From positions 379,046-443,045 of the forward strand of contig NZ_BNAS01000004.1 of assembly GCF_014653785.1 (NCBI RefSeq): a DNA stretch of 64,000 nucleotides, read 5' to 3'. Below, piece after piece: positions 44,927 through 52,928 of the stretch. A program made the translations under genes and the position numbers. The notes beneath the pieces are model-generated. The model did not search any database, was not told the origin of the DNA, and saw nothing but the letters and a program-made list of their open reading frames with translations. The DNA comes from Promicromonospora soli (GTDB lineage Bacteria > Actinomycetota > Actinomycetes > Actinomycetales > Cellulomonadaceae). Within the stretch, counting starts at the first letter, position 1; every line of letters starts with the position of its first letter.

Positions 44927-46168
44927 ATGAGCGCCTCTATCGTGCTGGGACTCGGCGGGACCGTCGACTACGAGCTCGCCTGGGACGCCGGGGTGATCGC
45001 ATCGTTCGCGTCGCACCACGGGATCGTGGCATCCGAGCTCGATGCCGCGATCCCCGTGGTCGACGAGCGGAGCCTCGTCGTCTCGATCCTCGGATACCTG
45101 AAGGACGGCGTCGGCGGCGAGCGCTTCGTCGGGAGTCCCGAGATCCTCGACGCGTTCGCCGCCCGGTTCGACACCCGTGTGACCCTGGGCGGCACGTGCG
45201 TGCGGGCCGCGATCGCGATGCGCTCGCTCGGCGTCGACTCGCTCGTGCACCTGGTCAGCATCGACGATCACGTGCGCCGGCTGCTGCCCGACGGCGTCTC
45301 GTACGTGTGCAGCGCCGACGAGGACTCGACCGACCCGCACCTGATCGTGCAGTACCCGGCGGGCGCGGCGATCCGTGTTGGTGACATCGAGATCGTCACC
45401 GAGCACCCGAACCGCCTGATCTACGTCAACGACCGGCCCAACCGCGAGCTCGTGCTGAGCGACGAGCTCGATGCGATCGTGCCGGACAGCCGGGTGTTCC
45501 TGGTGTCGGGGTTCAACACGATCCAGGACCCGGCCCTGCTCGAGGACCGCCTGCGCCACATCGAGCGACTCCTCGGCGCCGTCCCGGCCGGCGGAGTCTC
45601 GATCTTCGAGGACGCCGGCTACCACGAGCCGGCGTTCAGCCTCCGCGCGCGCGAAGCGATGGCCCCCGCCGTCGCCGTGTACTCGCTCAACGAGGACGAG
45701 CTGTTCGCCTACCTCGGGCGCCGGTTCGATCTCCTCGACGCGGACGCCGTCGAGCAGGCCCTGCGCGACATCGCGGCTCTCATCCCGGCACGCTGCCTCG
45801 TCATCCACACGAAGCACTGGGCCCTGGCCCTGGGCGAGCGCGCCCAGGAGTTCGCCGAAGCGGTCCGCGGCGGCATCCTCATGGCGAGCACGCGCTACCT
45901 CGTGGGCGACGGCCAGACAGCCCAGGACTACGCTCGCACCGCCGCGATGGATGTCCCCGAGCGCGGCGTCGCCTTTGCGCACGAGCTCGAGCGCCGGTTC
46001 GGCGCCCGGCTCGCCTGCCGGCCCGCCCTCGTCCTGACGACGCCGACACCGACCACGATCGGGCTCGGCGACTCCTTCGTCGGCGGCTTCATCGCGGCAT
46101 TGGCCGCGAGCGCCGCCGACTCCACCCGCGAAGTCACCCGTTCCCCGGTGGACAGCCGCGCGCTGTGA
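44927..46168 (+). CDS. ADP-dependent glucokinase/phosphofructokinase-family sugar kinase
   Basis: A 413-aa ribokinase-fold protein of the ADP-specific kinase family: VTLGGTCVRAAIAMRSLG (sugar-binding), SLNEDELFAYLG (near 254, the NxxE-type metal motif region), and the catalytic TIGLGDSFVGGF (near 378). The family is mainly archaeal and eukaryotic; bacterial members are few and mostly uncharacterised, and the phosphoryl donor cannot be read from sequence. It is the last gene of the DeoR-controlled operon and probably makes the substrate of the adjacent aldolase. Confidence 0.78.
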   Translation: MSASIVLGLGGTVDYELAWDAGVIASFASHHGIVASELDAAIPVVDERSLVVSILGYLKDGVGGERFVGSPEILDAFAARFDTRVTLGGTCVRAAIAMRSLGVDSLVHLVSIDDHVRRLLPDGVSYVCSADEDSTDPHLIVQYPAGAAIRVGDIEIVTEHPNRLIYVNDRPNRELVLSDELDAIVPDSRVFLVSGFNTIQDPALLEDRLRHIERLLGAVPAGGVSIFEDAGYHEPAFSLRAREAMAPAVAVYSLNEDELFAYLGRRFDLLDADAVEQALRDIAALIPARCLVIHTKHWALALGERAQEFAEAVRGGILMASTRYLVGDGQTAQDYARTAAMDVPERGVAFAHELERRFGARLACRPALVLTTPTPTTIGLGDSFVGGFIAALAASAADSTREVTRSPVDSRAL

Positions 46169-46244
46169 GCACACGATCCAAAAGGGGCGCCGATATCGGC
46201 GCTCAGCCGCTCACCGCAGACGTAGTCCGCGGCGGTCCGGACGG

Positions 46245-46350
46245 CCGGGGACGACGTCGTCCCCGGTCGCCTGACACCTCAGCCTCGCGCTGCGGCCGGG
46301 CCATCCGGCCGCACCCCTGCGGGGCCCCTCTGGCCGACGGTTTTCGGCCA
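46245..46350 (+). terminator. Three consecutive hairpins after the sugar-kinase gene
   Basis: A perfect 22-bp palindrome (CCGGGGACGAC and its complement, 46245-46266) is followed by GCGGCCGG/CCGGCCGC (46292-46299/46305-46312) and TGGCCGA/TCGGCCA (46331-46337/46344-46350). The first is the best terminator candidate for the sugar operon; the last ends 18 nt before the next ATG. Confidence 0.5.
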
Positions 46351-46368
46351 CCCCCAGAGAGGACCAAG

Positions 46369-46797
46369 ATGTCCAGAATCGCACGCTCCACCGGGCGCCT
46401 TCTCGCCACGCTCGCCGGCACGGCAGCACTGACCATCGCTGTTGCCGGCACGGCGTCGGCATTCCACTGTTACAAGGAGGACTGGAACGACGCCGCGTAC
46501 GCTCACCTCAGCCAGGGCGGCACGCCATGGCAGCCGCTCAGCAACCTCGGCGAGATGGTGGTCGCCGAGGAGCTCGGGCTGCCCCAGTGCACCTTTGTGG
46601 TCGACGGCGTCGTCGCCGACTTCATGACCGCCAAGGGGCTCACCGAGGAGCCCCTGATCCACACCAGGGCGGTCGTCGGTGGCGGCGCCGCGCACCAGGG
46701 CAAGGACGTCCCCCCGTTCAACTACCTGACGGACGCCGACTTCGTCCTGCTGGAATCACTGCTCGGGGAGGCCATCGAGGACTGTCTCTCCGCCTGA
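46369..46797 (+). CDS. Small secreted protein of unknown function
   Basis: A 142-aa protein with a clear Sec signal peptide (MSRIARSTGRLLATLAGTAALTI..., cleavage near GTASA at about 29). The mature part has three cysteines (FHCYKED, PQCTFVV, EDCLSA) and acidic helices. No family recognised. AGAGGA lies 6 nt before the ATG. The signal and Cys pattern suggest an exported, perhaps disulfide-containing protein. Confidence 0.7.
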   Translation: MSRIARSTGRLLATLAGTAALTIAVAGTASAFHCYKEDWNDAAYAHLSQGGTPWQPLSNLGEMVVAEELGLPQCTFVVDGVVADFMTAKGLTEEPLIHTRAVVGGGAAHQGKDVPPFNYLTDADFVLLESLLGEAIEDCLSA

Positions 46798-46813
46798 GGT
46801 CACACGCCGCGAA

Positions 46814-46860
46814 CACGGCCTGGGTGCTCCTCTCAGCCTGAGGACGGCACCCGGGCCGTG
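46814..46860. terminator. Bidirectional terminator
   Basis: CACGGCCTGGGTGC (46814-46827) pairs with GCACCCGGGCCGTG (46847-46860) with a single G-T pair and a 19-nt loop. It lies between the secreted-protein gene and the convergent YCII gene. Confidence 0.7.
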
Positions 46861-46933
46861 ATCGCGGTACGGCACCGGCGTCGCGGTTGTGCTCGCACCG
46901 AGAAGATCGCCGCTTGCATATTGGGTCGCCGCG

Positions 46934-47317
46934 TCAGTCGTCGGGCATCGAGCGGCGATCGCCCACCGGGCGGTCGGTGCGCGGGAAGGCGAGCGAGCCG
47001 GCGCCGACCCACCACTCCATCACGTCGTAGACGAGCCGGCCCGCCATGACGGACGGGTCGCCGTCCGAAAGCCGCGCGGCCTCAACTGGGTCGCAGGCGA
47101 AGATCGACATCCCGCGGTAGGACGGGTCGCTCTGCCGGTCGAACGGCCCGTTCGCGACGAGGGCACCCTGCCGGCCCAGCTCGGCGCGGTAGGCGAGGTG
47201 GCGCGCCTGGAGCACGTCGAGCTCCTCGTCCGACATCTCCGGCGCATCCGCCGGCCGCCGCAGGACCACGATCGTGTAGACGTCGAACGCGTCGGGGATG
47301 TTGGGATCGCGTGACAT
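46934..47317 (-). CDS. YCII-related protein
   Basis: A 127-aa protein with the YCII fold pattern: FDVYTIVVLRRPADAPEMSDEELDVLQARHLAYRAEL, then GALVANGPFDRQ and MSIFACDPVEAARLSDGDPSV. YCII proteins are ferredoxin-like and related to dehalogenase/muconolactone-isomerase-type enzymes; the conserved His (QARHLAY) is the presumed active residue. It lies 35 nt downstream of the VOC gene on the same strand. Confidence 0.82.
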   Translation of the reverse strand: MSRDPNIPDAFDVYTIVVLRRPADAPEMSDEELDVLQARHLAYRAELGRQGALVANGPFDRQSDPSYRGMSIFACDPVEAARLSDGDPSVMAGRLVYDVMEWWVGAGSLAFPRTDRPVGDRRSMPDD

Positions 47318-47352
47318 GCGATCAGGCTACGACGGCCCGCCGCCCGCCGACC

Positions 47353-48258
47353 TCAGACCGTCTCCGGGGACACGGCGAGCCGGGTGTTCCAGGGGTCCGC
47401 GAAGCGCAGCGTGTCGCCGTCGTCGGCGGTGGGGATGCCGTGGAACCGGAGACGGTCGGCGAGAGCTTCGACGTCGGTCCGGGTGGGGACGAGGATCCGG
47501 ACGTCGCCGAGGCCGAGGGTCGCAGCGCGCGGTGCCGCACCCGCGCTGCGCCAGGTGTTCATGCCGATGTGGTGGTGGTAGCCGCCGGCCGAGATGAACA
47601 GGGCGGAGTCCAGCTGCGCCGTGACGTCGAACCCGAGCGTGTCGACGTAGAACCGGCGCGCCGACGCGATGTCGCCCACCTGCAGGTGCACGTGCCCGAT
47701 GGCGGCGGAGGCGCCGGAGTCGGACGCCTCGGGGTCGTGCCAGCGCCGCAGGAACTGGTTCGGGTCGAGGTACTCGGTGGCCATCGCGATCGTCCCGTCC
47801 GCGTGAACGGTCCACTCGTCGCGGGGGCGGTCGCGGTACAGCTCCACGCCGTTGCCCTCGGGATCGGTGAAGTAGAACGCCTCGCTCACCAGGTGGTCGG
47901 CGCTGCCGGTGAAGGTCTGCGGCACGCGCTGAGCCATCGACGCCAGCGATGCGGCCAGCCGGCGCTCGTCCTCGAAGACGATGGCGGTGTGGTAGAGCCC
48001 GGCACCGCGCGGGTCGGAGTCCGGCAGGTCCCGCTCCTGGCGGAGCACCATGATCGGCACACCGCCCCGGCCCAGCGTTGCGGTGGCGCCGGACTGGCCG
48101 AGGACGTCGAGGGTGACCGCGTGCTGGTAGTACGCGGTCATGGCGTCGAGGTCGCGGACGAGCAGCTCCACGGTGTTCATCCGCGTGCCGTCGGGCGCCG
48201 TCCCCGCGGTGGCGACGTGGTGCGGCTGCCACGCGGGGACGGGACTCTGCGCGCTCAT
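47353..48258 (-). CDS. VOC-family ring-cleavage dioxygenase-like protein (CatE-like)
   Basis: A 301-aa protein with two tandem VOC domains. The metal-ligand candidates are GLYHTAIVF (His), GHVHLQVGDI (His) and the terminal Glu of GNGVELYRDRP; PDGTRMNTVELLVRDLDAMTAYYQ starts the first domain. The layout matches CatE/YfiE-type catechol 2,3-dioxygenases, which also act on quinone compounds. ATG 48258 follows GGAGGT. It sits in a MarR-linked group with a NADPH-dependent reductase, the arrangement seen in quinone/catechol stress loci. Confidence 0.82.
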   Translation of the reverse strand: MSAQSPVPAWQPHHVATAGTAPDGTRMNTVELLVRDLDAMTAYYQHAVTLDVLGQSGATATLGRGGVPIMVLRQERDLPDSDPRGAGLYHTAIVFEDERRLAASLASMAQRVPQTFTGSADHLVSEAFYFTDPEGNGVELYRDRPRDEWTVHADGTIAMATEYLDPNQFLRRWHDPEASDSGASAAIGHVHLQVGDIASARRFYVDTLGFDVTAQLDSALFISAGGYHHHIGMNTWRSAGAAPRAATLGLGDVRILVPTRTDVEALADRLRFHGIPTADDGDTLRFADPWNTRLAVSPETV

Positions 48259-48325
48259 GCCAGACCTCCGGCGATGACCTGATACGTGTTCAACATGGCG
48301 CGTCCTCTCAGATGGATCAGGGTAG

Positions 48326-48949
48326 TCAGTGGACGAGCGTGAAGCCGCCGGTCCAGGAGATCTTCTCAGCGCCGGCGAGGGTGATCTGCAGGAAGCCGAT
48401 GGCCTCGAGCTCCCGCGCCCGCTTGAGCGACCCGGCGTCGACGGCGCGCAGCCCGGCCGCGGTGACCAGGTCGACGAGGGCCTCCTTGGCGGCCGCGTCG
48501 TCGCCGGCGACGAGCACCGCCGTCTGCACGGGGCCGGCCGCGCCGGTGCCGAGGGTGGCGCCGAAGTTCGCGTTGAACGCCTTGACGACGTTCGCCGCGG
48601 GGACGGCGTCCTGCAGCAGCTTCGCCGCCGAGGAGTCGGCGGGGACCGTGAGGTCGTCGAAGGTGCTGAAGTCGACGGGGTTGCTGACGTCCACCAGGAC
48701 CTTGCCGTCGAACGCACCCGGGTAGGTGCTCAGCACGTCCGCCACCGCCGGGTACGGAACCGCCAGGACGACGATCTCCCCCGTGATCGCGTCGCCGACC
48801 GTGCCGGCCGTGCCGCCGAGCGGACCGGCGACCGCCTTCGCCTTCTCCGGGTCGCGGGCAAGGACCTGGACGCCCGTCCCGCCCTTCGCCGCGATGCCCG
48901 CTACCACGCTGCCGAGGTTTCCTGCTCCGATGACGGTGACCGTGCTCAT
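48326..48949 (-). CDS. F420-dependent NADP reductase-like oxidoreductase
   Basis: A 207-aa Rossmann protein: VTVIGAGNLGSVVAGIAAKGG (residues 4-24), VVLAVPYPAVADVL, VDVSNPVDF, NVVKAFNANFGATL and ETA-type C-terminus SWTGGFTLVH. The family includes F420H2:NADP+ oxidoreductases; this short form lacks the F420-only insertions as far as can be seen, so the second substrate is uncertain. It is divergent from the MarR gene, its probable regulator. Confidence 0.85.
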   Translation of the reverse strand: MSTVTVIGAGNLGSVVAGIAAKGGTGVQVLARDPEKAKAVAGPLGGTAGTVGDAITGEIVVLAVPYPAVADVLSTYPGAFDGKVLVDVSNPVDFSTFDDLTVPADSSAAKLLQDAVPAANVVKAFNANFGATLGTGAAGPVQTAVLVAGDDAAAKEALVDLVTAAGLRAVDAGSLKRARELEAIGFLQITLAGAEKISWTGGFTLVH

Positions 48950-48960
48950 GTGTGCTCCTA

Positions 48961-48980
48961 ATAGTTGTTCCTACAACCAA
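48961..48980. promoter_or_regulatory. Probable MarR operator
   Basis: GTTGT (48964-48968), 4 nt, ACAAC (48973-48977), an inverted repeat in the divergent gap between the reductase and marR genes, 12 nt before the reductase ATG. A half-site-like GTCAACCAACG follows near 49013. Confidence 0.5.
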
Positions 48981-49037
48981 CGCTCCGAAGTCTTGCACCG
49001 ATTACTTGTCGCGTCAACCAACGCGTAGGATGGGGCC

Positions 49038-49550
49038 GTGAAACGACGCGTACCCCGGATGAACGACCAGGAGTCGCAGGCCTGGCTGGGCCTGACCGCC
49101 ATGTTCAGCCTTCTGCCGTCCGCGCTGGACAGGCAGCTCCAGCGCGACTCCGGGCTGACGCACTTCGAGTTCGTGGTGCTGTCCACGCTCCAGCTCAGCC
49201 CGGAGCCGACGCTGCGCATGACCGCGATCGCACAGGCCACCGACGCCACCCTGCCCCGCCTGTCCCACGTCTGCGGACGCCTGGAGAAGCGCGGCCTCGT
49301 CGTCCGCTCCCCCTGCGCCGAGGACCGCCGCGCCACCAACGTCGGCCTGACGAGCGACGGACGGCGCGAGCTGATCCGCGCCGTCCCCGGTCACATCGCG
49401 ACGGCGCGCCGCCTCGTCATCGACGCGCTCACGCCGGACCAGCTCGACGCGCTGACCGAGATCACGGGCGCGATCATCGCTAGGCTCGCCGACGAGCCGG
49501 GCAATCCGCCACAGGCTTACCGAGCAGAAGGGAGCCTCACCCAGCCATGA
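49038..49550 (+). CDS. MarR-family regulator
   Basis: A 170-aa winged-helix regulator: LTHFEFVVLSTLQLSPEPTLRMTAIAQATDATLPRLSHVCGRLEKRGLV, wing with SPCAEDRRATNVGLTSDGRRE, and C-terminal dimerisation helix. GTG 49038 is used; ATG 49059 is possible. It is divergent from the reductase/VOC/YCII genes and probably represses them. Its stop overlaps the phosphotransferase ATG (ATGA). Confidence 0.9.
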   Translation: MKRRVPRMNDQESQAWLGLTAMFSLLPSALDRQLQRDSGLTHFEFVVLSTLQLSPEPTLRMTAIAQATDATLPRLSHVCGRLEKRGLVVRSPCAEDRRATNVGLTSDGRRELIRAVPGHIATARRLVIDALTPDQLDALTEITGAIIARLADEPGNPPQAYRAEGSLTQP

Positions 49551-50410
49551 AGGGCCCCTTCCACGCTCTGACCGCACCCCAACGGAAGCGTGTCGACGAG
49601 TGGCTCCCGGGCGCTGTCATCGAGCGGGACCTGTCCTGGGGCCTGGTGGAGACCACGGTGTTCCTCGCCCGGTCCGCCGACGGCGACCGCGTCGTGGTGA
49701 AGGCCGGCGGGCTCGACGATCACCACCTCGCCCGGGAGATCCGGGCGCACCTGGAGTGGCTCGGCCCATGGACCCGGGCCAGGAGGGCTCCGGTGCTGTT
49801 GCACCACGACGCCGAGGCGAACCTGCTCGTGACCCGGTACCTACCCGGCGAGCTGGTCCTCGGCACACCGCAGGCCGACGATCCGGAGGTGTACCGCCAG
49901 GCAGGCCGGCTCCTTGCGATGCTGCACGCCCAGCACACCGTCCAGGACGCGGAATGGGAAGAGCGAGAGATCGCTCGCTCCCTGCACTGGCTGGACCAGC
50001 CGCACCAGATCGCGTCCGACGTCGCCGCCAGGCTGGAAGCTCTTCTCCAGGAGTTCCCGACACCGCCGGCGACCCTCGTGCCGACCCACGGCGACTGGCA
50101 TCCACGCAACTGGCTCGTTCACGAGAGCACCGTGTTCGCCATCGACTTCGGCCGTGCCGGGTTGCGACCCGCGTACACGGACCTCACCCGGATGGCGGCC
50201 AACGAGTTCGACCGCGACCCCGGGCTCGAGGCTGCGTTCCTCGCGGGCTACGGTCCCGACCCGCGCGAGGCGGAGACCTGGTTCCGCGTCAAGGTACGCG
50301 AGGCGATCGGCACGGCCGTCTGGGCCTACCAGGTCGGCGACGAGGACTTCGAGAGGCTCGGACACCGGATGATCGCCGACGTACTGGCCGAAGCCGACCG
50401 CCAGGCCTGA
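49547..50410 (+). CDS. APH-fold phosphotransferase
   Basis: A 287-aa kinase-fold protein with VVVKAGGL (Lys of the N-lobe), THGDWHPRNWLV (near 181, catalytic Asp) and VFAIDFGRAGLRP (metal Asp). The substrate is unknown; membership of the fold does not show antibiotic resistance. It is translationally coupled to marR by a 4-nt overlap, so both are probably expressed together. Confidence 0.82.
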   Translation: MKGPFHALTAPQRKRVDEWLPGAVIERDLSWGLVETTVFLARSADGDRVVVKAGGLDDHHLAREIRAHLEWLGPWTRARRAPVLLHHDAEANLLVTRYLPGELVLGTPQADDPEVYRQAGRLLAMLHAQHTVQDAEWEEREIARSLHWLDQPHQIASDVAARLEALLQEFPTPPATLVPTHGDWHPRNWLVHESTVFAIDFGRAGLRPAYTDLTRMAANEFDRDPGLEAAFLAGYGPDPREAETWFRVKVREAIGTAVWAYQVGDEDFERLGHRMIADVLAEADRQA

Positions 50411-50466
50411 ACCCGCAGGCCGGCCAGGGTGGACAGGGCCGCAACGGCCGGCGCCTCAACTGACGC

Positions 50467-50652
50467 TCAAGTGCCTGTTCGCGCGCCCCAAACGAACACA
50501 GCGATACCGATGACGGCGAGGACGGGCCCGATGATCGCCCACAGCGTCACGCCCGTCATCACGCTGCCGGCAAGGTAGCCGAGTCCCTGCAGGGTGAACA
50601 CGGAGCCCACGATGACGAGGACGACGCCGAGCACGATCAGGCCTGACTTCAC
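50467..50652 (-). CDS. Small two-helix membrane protein
   Basis: A 61-aa hydrophobic protein (GTG start VKSGLIVLGVVLVIVG) with two membrane helices (about 3-25 and 33-56) and a short polar end. GGAGG lies 5 nt before the GTG. Such small membrane proteins are common in actinobacteria and have no assigned function. Confidence 0.6.
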   Translation of the reverse strand: MKSGLIVLGVVLVIVGSVFTLQGLGYLAGSVMTGVTLWAIIGPVLAVIGIAVFVWGARTGT

Positions 50653-50668
50653 GGTTGCCTCCGAACGG

Positions 50669-51601
50669 TCATTTCGACGGTACACCCGCCAGTTCCGCCT
50701 GATGCGGCTGTGACCTGCTGTGATCGTCACTACCACGAGCGGTGCCCTTCCGTCGCGCACCCCAGAGCACCCCGGCGATGACCAGCACGGCACCGGCGGC
50801 GGTCAGCGCCCCGACCTTCTCGCCGAGCAGCGTCGCCGATGCGCTGAGCCCGACGACGGGGACCAGCATCGAGAACGGCGCGACGACACCAGCGGGATGC
50901 CGGGCCATCAGCCAGGTCCAGATCCCGGATCCAGCCAGCGTCCCGATCAGCACGGTGTAGGCCAGCCCGAGCAGCGCCGGAACCAGGTGCGGCCCTGGGA
51001 CGAACGACCGGACGACGGCGTCCGGACCCTCCACGACCAGCGACAGCAGGGCCATCGGCACGGGCGGCACCACCGACATCCACAGCGTGAGGTGCAGCGG
51101 GTTGGGCGCCTTGGCCCGCGCGTTGGACACGTTGCCGATCGCCCAGCCGAACCCGCCCGCCAGCACCAGCAGGAACGGCGCGAACGCCGCGGCCTGCGCC
51201 TGGGACCAGCCCACCACGGCCAGCCCCAGCGTCGCCACGCCCAGCCCCACGAGCTGCCTCGCGGACACCCGGTCCCGGAACGCGACAGCTCCGAGCAGCA
51301 CGGTGAACGGCGCCGACGACTGCAGCACCAACGACGCCAGCCCGGCCGGCATGCCGACAGCCATGCCCCAGTACAGGAACAGGAACTGCAGCGTCCCGAA
51401 GCCGATCCCGTAGCCCAGGAGCCAGCGCACCGGCACCTGCGGACGCGGCACGAACAGCACGGTCGGCACGGCGATGATCGCGAACCGCAGCGCCACGAGC
51501 AGGAACGGCGGGAACTGGTCGAGCGACGCGTCGATGGCGATGAAGTTCAGTCCCCACATGACCGCGACGGAGAGGGCGAGCAGACGGTGCGAGATCGGCA
51601 T
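50669..51601 (-). CDS. EamA/DMT-family transporter
   Basis: A 310-aa ten-helix drug/metabolite transporter with the two EamA repeats (AVMWGLNFIAIDASL at the start; FGWAIGNVSNARAK in the second) and a conserved SSAPFTVLLGA. The ATG precedes the first helix immediately. It is divergent from a LysR gene, a typical exporter/regulator pair. Substrate unknown, likely an amino acid or related metabolite. Confidence 0.9.
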   Translation of the reverse strand: MPISHRLLALSVAVMWGLNFIAIDASLDQFPPFLLVALRFAIIAVPTVLFVPRPQVPVRWLLGYGIGFGTLQFLFLYWGMAVGMPAGLASLVLQSSAPFTVLLGAVAFRDRVSARQLVGLGVATLGLAVVGWSQAQAAAFAPFLLVLAGGFGWAIGNVSNARAKAPNPLHLTLWMSVVPPVPMALLSLVVEGPDAVVRSFVPGPHLVPALLGLAYTVLIGTLAGSGIWTWLMARHPAGVVAPFSMLVPVVGLSASATLLGEKVGALTAAGAVLVIAGVLWGARRKGTARGSDDHSRSQPHQAELAGVPSK

Positions 51602-51643
51602 GCCCCGAGTCTGTGCGGCCGCCGTTCTGAAGGACAAGCGAAA

Positions 51644-51666
51644 CCTTCTACATATCCTTGTAGGTT
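51644..51666. promoter_or_regulatory. Putative LysR binding site
   Basis: CTACA (51648-51652), 6 nt, TGTAG (51659-51663), extended by CCT/GGT flanks, in the 71-nt gap between eamA and lysR. It has the T-N11-A-like dyad form expected for LysR regulators. Confidence 0.5.
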
Positions 51667-51672
51667 GGCTTC

Positions 51673-52614
51673 ATGGACGCAGAGCCTCGTCGTCGCGGTC
51701 ACGACCTCTCCCGCATGGACCCTCGTCATCTCGACCTGCTCCGCGAGCTCGCCGACCGGGGATCGGTGACCGCCGTCGCCGAGGTGACCCATCGGACGCC
51801 GTCGGCCGTATCGCAGCAGCTCCGCACGGCACAGCGCGAGCTGGGTGGCATCCCGCTCGTCGAGGCCCACGGCCGGGGCGTCCGGCTCACCGAGGCGGGC
51901 CGGCTCCTGGCCGACGGCGGCCGCGACCTCGCGCGGGCCGTCGCCCAGGTGCAGGCCAGGTGGGACGAGTACCTGGGCTCGGCGTCCGGCACCGTCCGCC
52001 TGGCCGCGCTGCCGAGCGCGGCGACGATCCTGCTGCCCGGGGTGCTGGACCGGCTCGCGGACACGGCGGTGGACCTCGAGTGCACCGACATGGACATCGC
52101 AGAGTCGGAGTACTCCGGGATGGTCGCCGACCACGACATCGTCGTCGGGCACAGCTTTACCGGTCCCGTACCCGCCGGAGCGGGGCACCTGTACACCGCG
52201 GCCCTGCTCCGCGAGCCGCTCGACATCGCGATGCGGGCGGACCACGCCCTCGCGGCCAAGGCCCGGGTCACCGCCCGGGACGTCGTGCTCCACGAGTGGT
52301 ACGGCGTGCCGCTCGGCTACCCGTTCGACGACCTGCGCATCGCCGTGGAGACCGCTGCCGGCACTCCGGTGCGCGTGGTCCAGCGGCTCCGTGACAACCG
52401 GCTGGTCGAGGCTCTCGTCGCCGCCGGCGACCGCGTGGCCGTCCTCCCCCGGTACAGCACCACGCCCGGGGCGGGCCTCACCCTGCGTCCGGTGCACGGC
52501 ATGGACGCCGCGCGGTGGATCGTCGCGATCCTGCGACCCGACCGGGCCGAACGCCTCGCGGTGAGGACGGTGCTGGACGCGTTGCGCGCGGTGGCCGTGG
52601 ACGTCGTCGGCTGA
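51673..52614 (+). CDS. LysR-family regulator
   Basis: A 313-aa LysR regulator: helix-turn-helix at residues about 17-75 (LDLLRELADRGSVTAVAEVTHRTPSAVSQQLRTAQRELG) and a periplasmic-binding-like effector domain (GTVRLAALPSAATILLPG onward). The dyad in front of it and the divergent EamA gene suggest control of that exporter, as in ArgP/LysE-like pairs. Confidence 0.9.
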   Translation: MDAEPRRRGHDLSRMDPRHLDLLRELADRGSVTAVAEVTHRTPSAVSQQLRTAQRELGGIPLVEAHGRGVRLTEAGRLLADGGRDLARAVAQVQARWDEYLGSASGTVRLAALPSAATILLPGVLDRLADTAVDLECTDMDIAESEYSGMVADHDIVVGHSFTGPVPAGAGHLYTAALLREPLDIAMRADHALAAKARVTARDVVLHEWYGVPLGYPFDDLRIAVETAAGTPVRVVQRLRDNRLVEALVAAGDRVAVLPRYSTTPGAGLTLRPVHGMDAARWIVAILRPDRAERLAVRTVLDALRAVAVDVVG

Positions 52615-52699
52615 GGGCGATGCCTAGGTCGGGGACTGCACGGTCAGCGTTCGGCTCCATAACGGCGATCAGCACCTCGACCGCGTCGCACCCCGGTGC

Positions 52700-52860
52700 G
52701 CTCGCGGTCAGGCGGTCGGAGGGACGTGTGCCGGGCGACGTCGACGCCGACATCGCCGCGCGGATGCTGCTGGCCGCGTGGGAGGGCCTGCAGTTCCAGT
52801 GGCACCACGGGCCGCCGTTCGACATCCGCGCCCATATCGAGTGGCACATCCGCGCTCCTG
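52700..52860 (+). pseudogene. C-terminal remnant of a TetR-family regulator
   Basis: The frame reads GALAVRRSEGRVPGDVDADIAARMLLAAWEGLQFQW, then FDIRAHIEWHIRA, which is the end of a TetR effector domain. No DNA-binding domain or start is present upstream, where the LysR gene ends at 52614. It runs in frame with, but is separate from, the following glycosidase. A strong hairpin starts at its end. Confidence 0.55.
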
Positions 52861-52896
52861 GGGCCGAGGGCGCTAGAGTGACGCGCCCTCGGCCCC
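52860..52896 (+). terminator. Intrinsic terminator before the glycosidase gene
   Basis: A perfect 14-bp stem (GGGGCCGAGGGCGC, 52860-52873, with its complement 52883-52896) and 9-nt loop. It ends 17 nt before the glycosidase Shine-Dalgarno, so it would terminate the lost tetR transcript or act as an attenuator for the glycosidase. Confidence 0.75.
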
Positions 52897-52928
52897 CGTG
52901 CAGAACCATCTCCAAGGAGGCGGCACAC

